A DNA stretch of 64,000 bases from Phragmites australis. Lineage: Eukaryota; Streptophyta; Magnoliopsida; Poales; Poaceae. Positions 63,694 to 64,000 of the stretch are shown piece after piece. Below the pieces are notes generated by a model. The model did no database searches and had not been told where the DNA came from. It saw only the letters and a program-made list of their open reading frames with translations. The stretch is from contig NC_084927.1 of the NCBI RefSeq assembly GCF_958298935.1, forward strand, positions 13,978,001 to 14,042,000. The letters run 5' to 3'. Made by a program: the position numbers and the translations under genes. Within the stretch, counting starts at the first letter, position 1, and each line of letters opens with the position of its first letter.

Positions 63694-63835
63694 TCTACGA
63701 TTTGCCACTGAATAAGTGCCTGTTTTACGATATGCTATCCATTATAAGAATGACATGTGGGACCTGGACCCACATGTCATTGACACACTGATGGTATACG
63801 TAGAACAATCAACTTATTTAGTGGTAAATAGTAGA
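63694..63835. mobile_element. fold-back MITE-like element
   Basis: About 142 bases that form one long imperfect hairpin. The terminal inverted arms TCTACGATTTGCCACTGAAT and its counterpart ending GTAGA match at most positions for over 40 bases. The centre is a perfect 13-bp inverted repeat, AATGACATGTGGG (63,749-63,761) and CCCACATGTCATT (63,769-63,781), around ACCTGGA. There is no coding capacity. I see no clear target-site duplication. Confidence 0.7.
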
Positions 63836-64000
63836 ATCTCCCATATTTTTATATCATAGAGTAGGATCACACAAGGCTAACAAAATTTGTTTCACATTGT
63901 TTGTAGCAATATTCACTTTTCTCTGTGTTTTACAACGTTTCAGCTGATTTAATAGTACAACAATAAACTATTTCGCATTTTTTTGTATTTAATTGTATTA
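63836..64000. other. AT-rich sequence to the window end, nothing recognised
   Basis: No feature can be supported in these last 165 bases. Confidence 0.5.

Noticed and set aside
1..64000. CRISPR arrays, prokaryotic operons, toxin-antitoxin or phage systems
   Set aside because: No spaced direct repeats, ribosome binding sites or bacterial gene families. Everything recognised is plant retroelement sequence.

Overview
This 64 kb window looks like retrotransposon-dense heterochromatin from a large plant genome, almost certainly a grass (Poaceae). The evidence is the mix of element types: Ty3/gypsy chromoviruses with roughly 3 kb LTRs and a C-terminal chromodomain, a Tat-lineage gypsy with an extra archaeal-type RNase H and an antisense extra ORF, a SIRE/Maximus-type Ty1/copia, and initiator-Met-tRNA primer binding sites. 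I found no convincing host gene, rRNA, tRNA or CRISPR array. Nearly every base that I can assign belongs to a nested, truncated or rearranged transposable element. I use local family names: A, B and C (gypsy with long LTRs; A and C carry a chromodomain), D (Tat-type gypsy), E (short-LTR gypsy, CRM-like) and COP (copia).

Layout from left to right: 1-1,243 is the 3' end of a Tat-type gypsy (minus strand). 1,244-7,209 is E1, a minus-strand gypsy with two ~0.6 kb LTRs that has lost most of gag and protease. 7,210-17,255 is COP, a minus-strand SIRE-type copia with gag, PR, IN, RT, RH and a second large ORF. 17,256-17,495 is a Tat RNase H scrap. 17,496-25,748 is element A, a plus-strand chromovirus whose 5' LTR carries a piece of an E element. 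25,749-33,833 is element B, which starts inside the 3' LTR of A. 33,834-37,505 is E2, a plus-strand E element without gag and PR. 37,506-43,423 is D, a minus-strand Tat element with an intron-bearing antisense ORF. 43,424-49,480 is E3, a minus-strand E element with the best preserved gag and pol, joined through one LTR to the 3' end of a second copy. 49,481-51,502 holds unassigned debris and an orphan LTR. 51,503-57,550 is C (minus) with its complete 3.2 kb 3' LTR. 57,600-63,350 holds an LTR of B, an inverted partial LTR of C and a third diverged C-like LTR. 63,694-63,835 is a fold-back MITE-like element.

How the parts work together: each element once encoded Gag (particle), protease, reverse transcriptase/RNase H and integrase, transcribed from its LTR and primed by host tRNA. 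None now looks autonomous. Catalytic residues are replaced in most copies, often by G-to-A type changes. Many premature stops look like CAG, CGA or TGG codons after C-to-T change. Several joins lack target-site duplications, so they reflect deletion or recombination rather than simple insertion.

The most interesting signals are a long inverted repeat made by two LTRs of C, a palindrome (GAGTAC...GTACTC) at a similar place in otherwise different LTR families, a recurring CGGAGACTCCG palindromic module whose hairpin loop is flipped between the two copia LTRs, a short peptide-coding block kept in frame in three LTR copies, an intron inside the antisense ORF of D, and a single amber codon between otherwise open gag and pol frames in E3.
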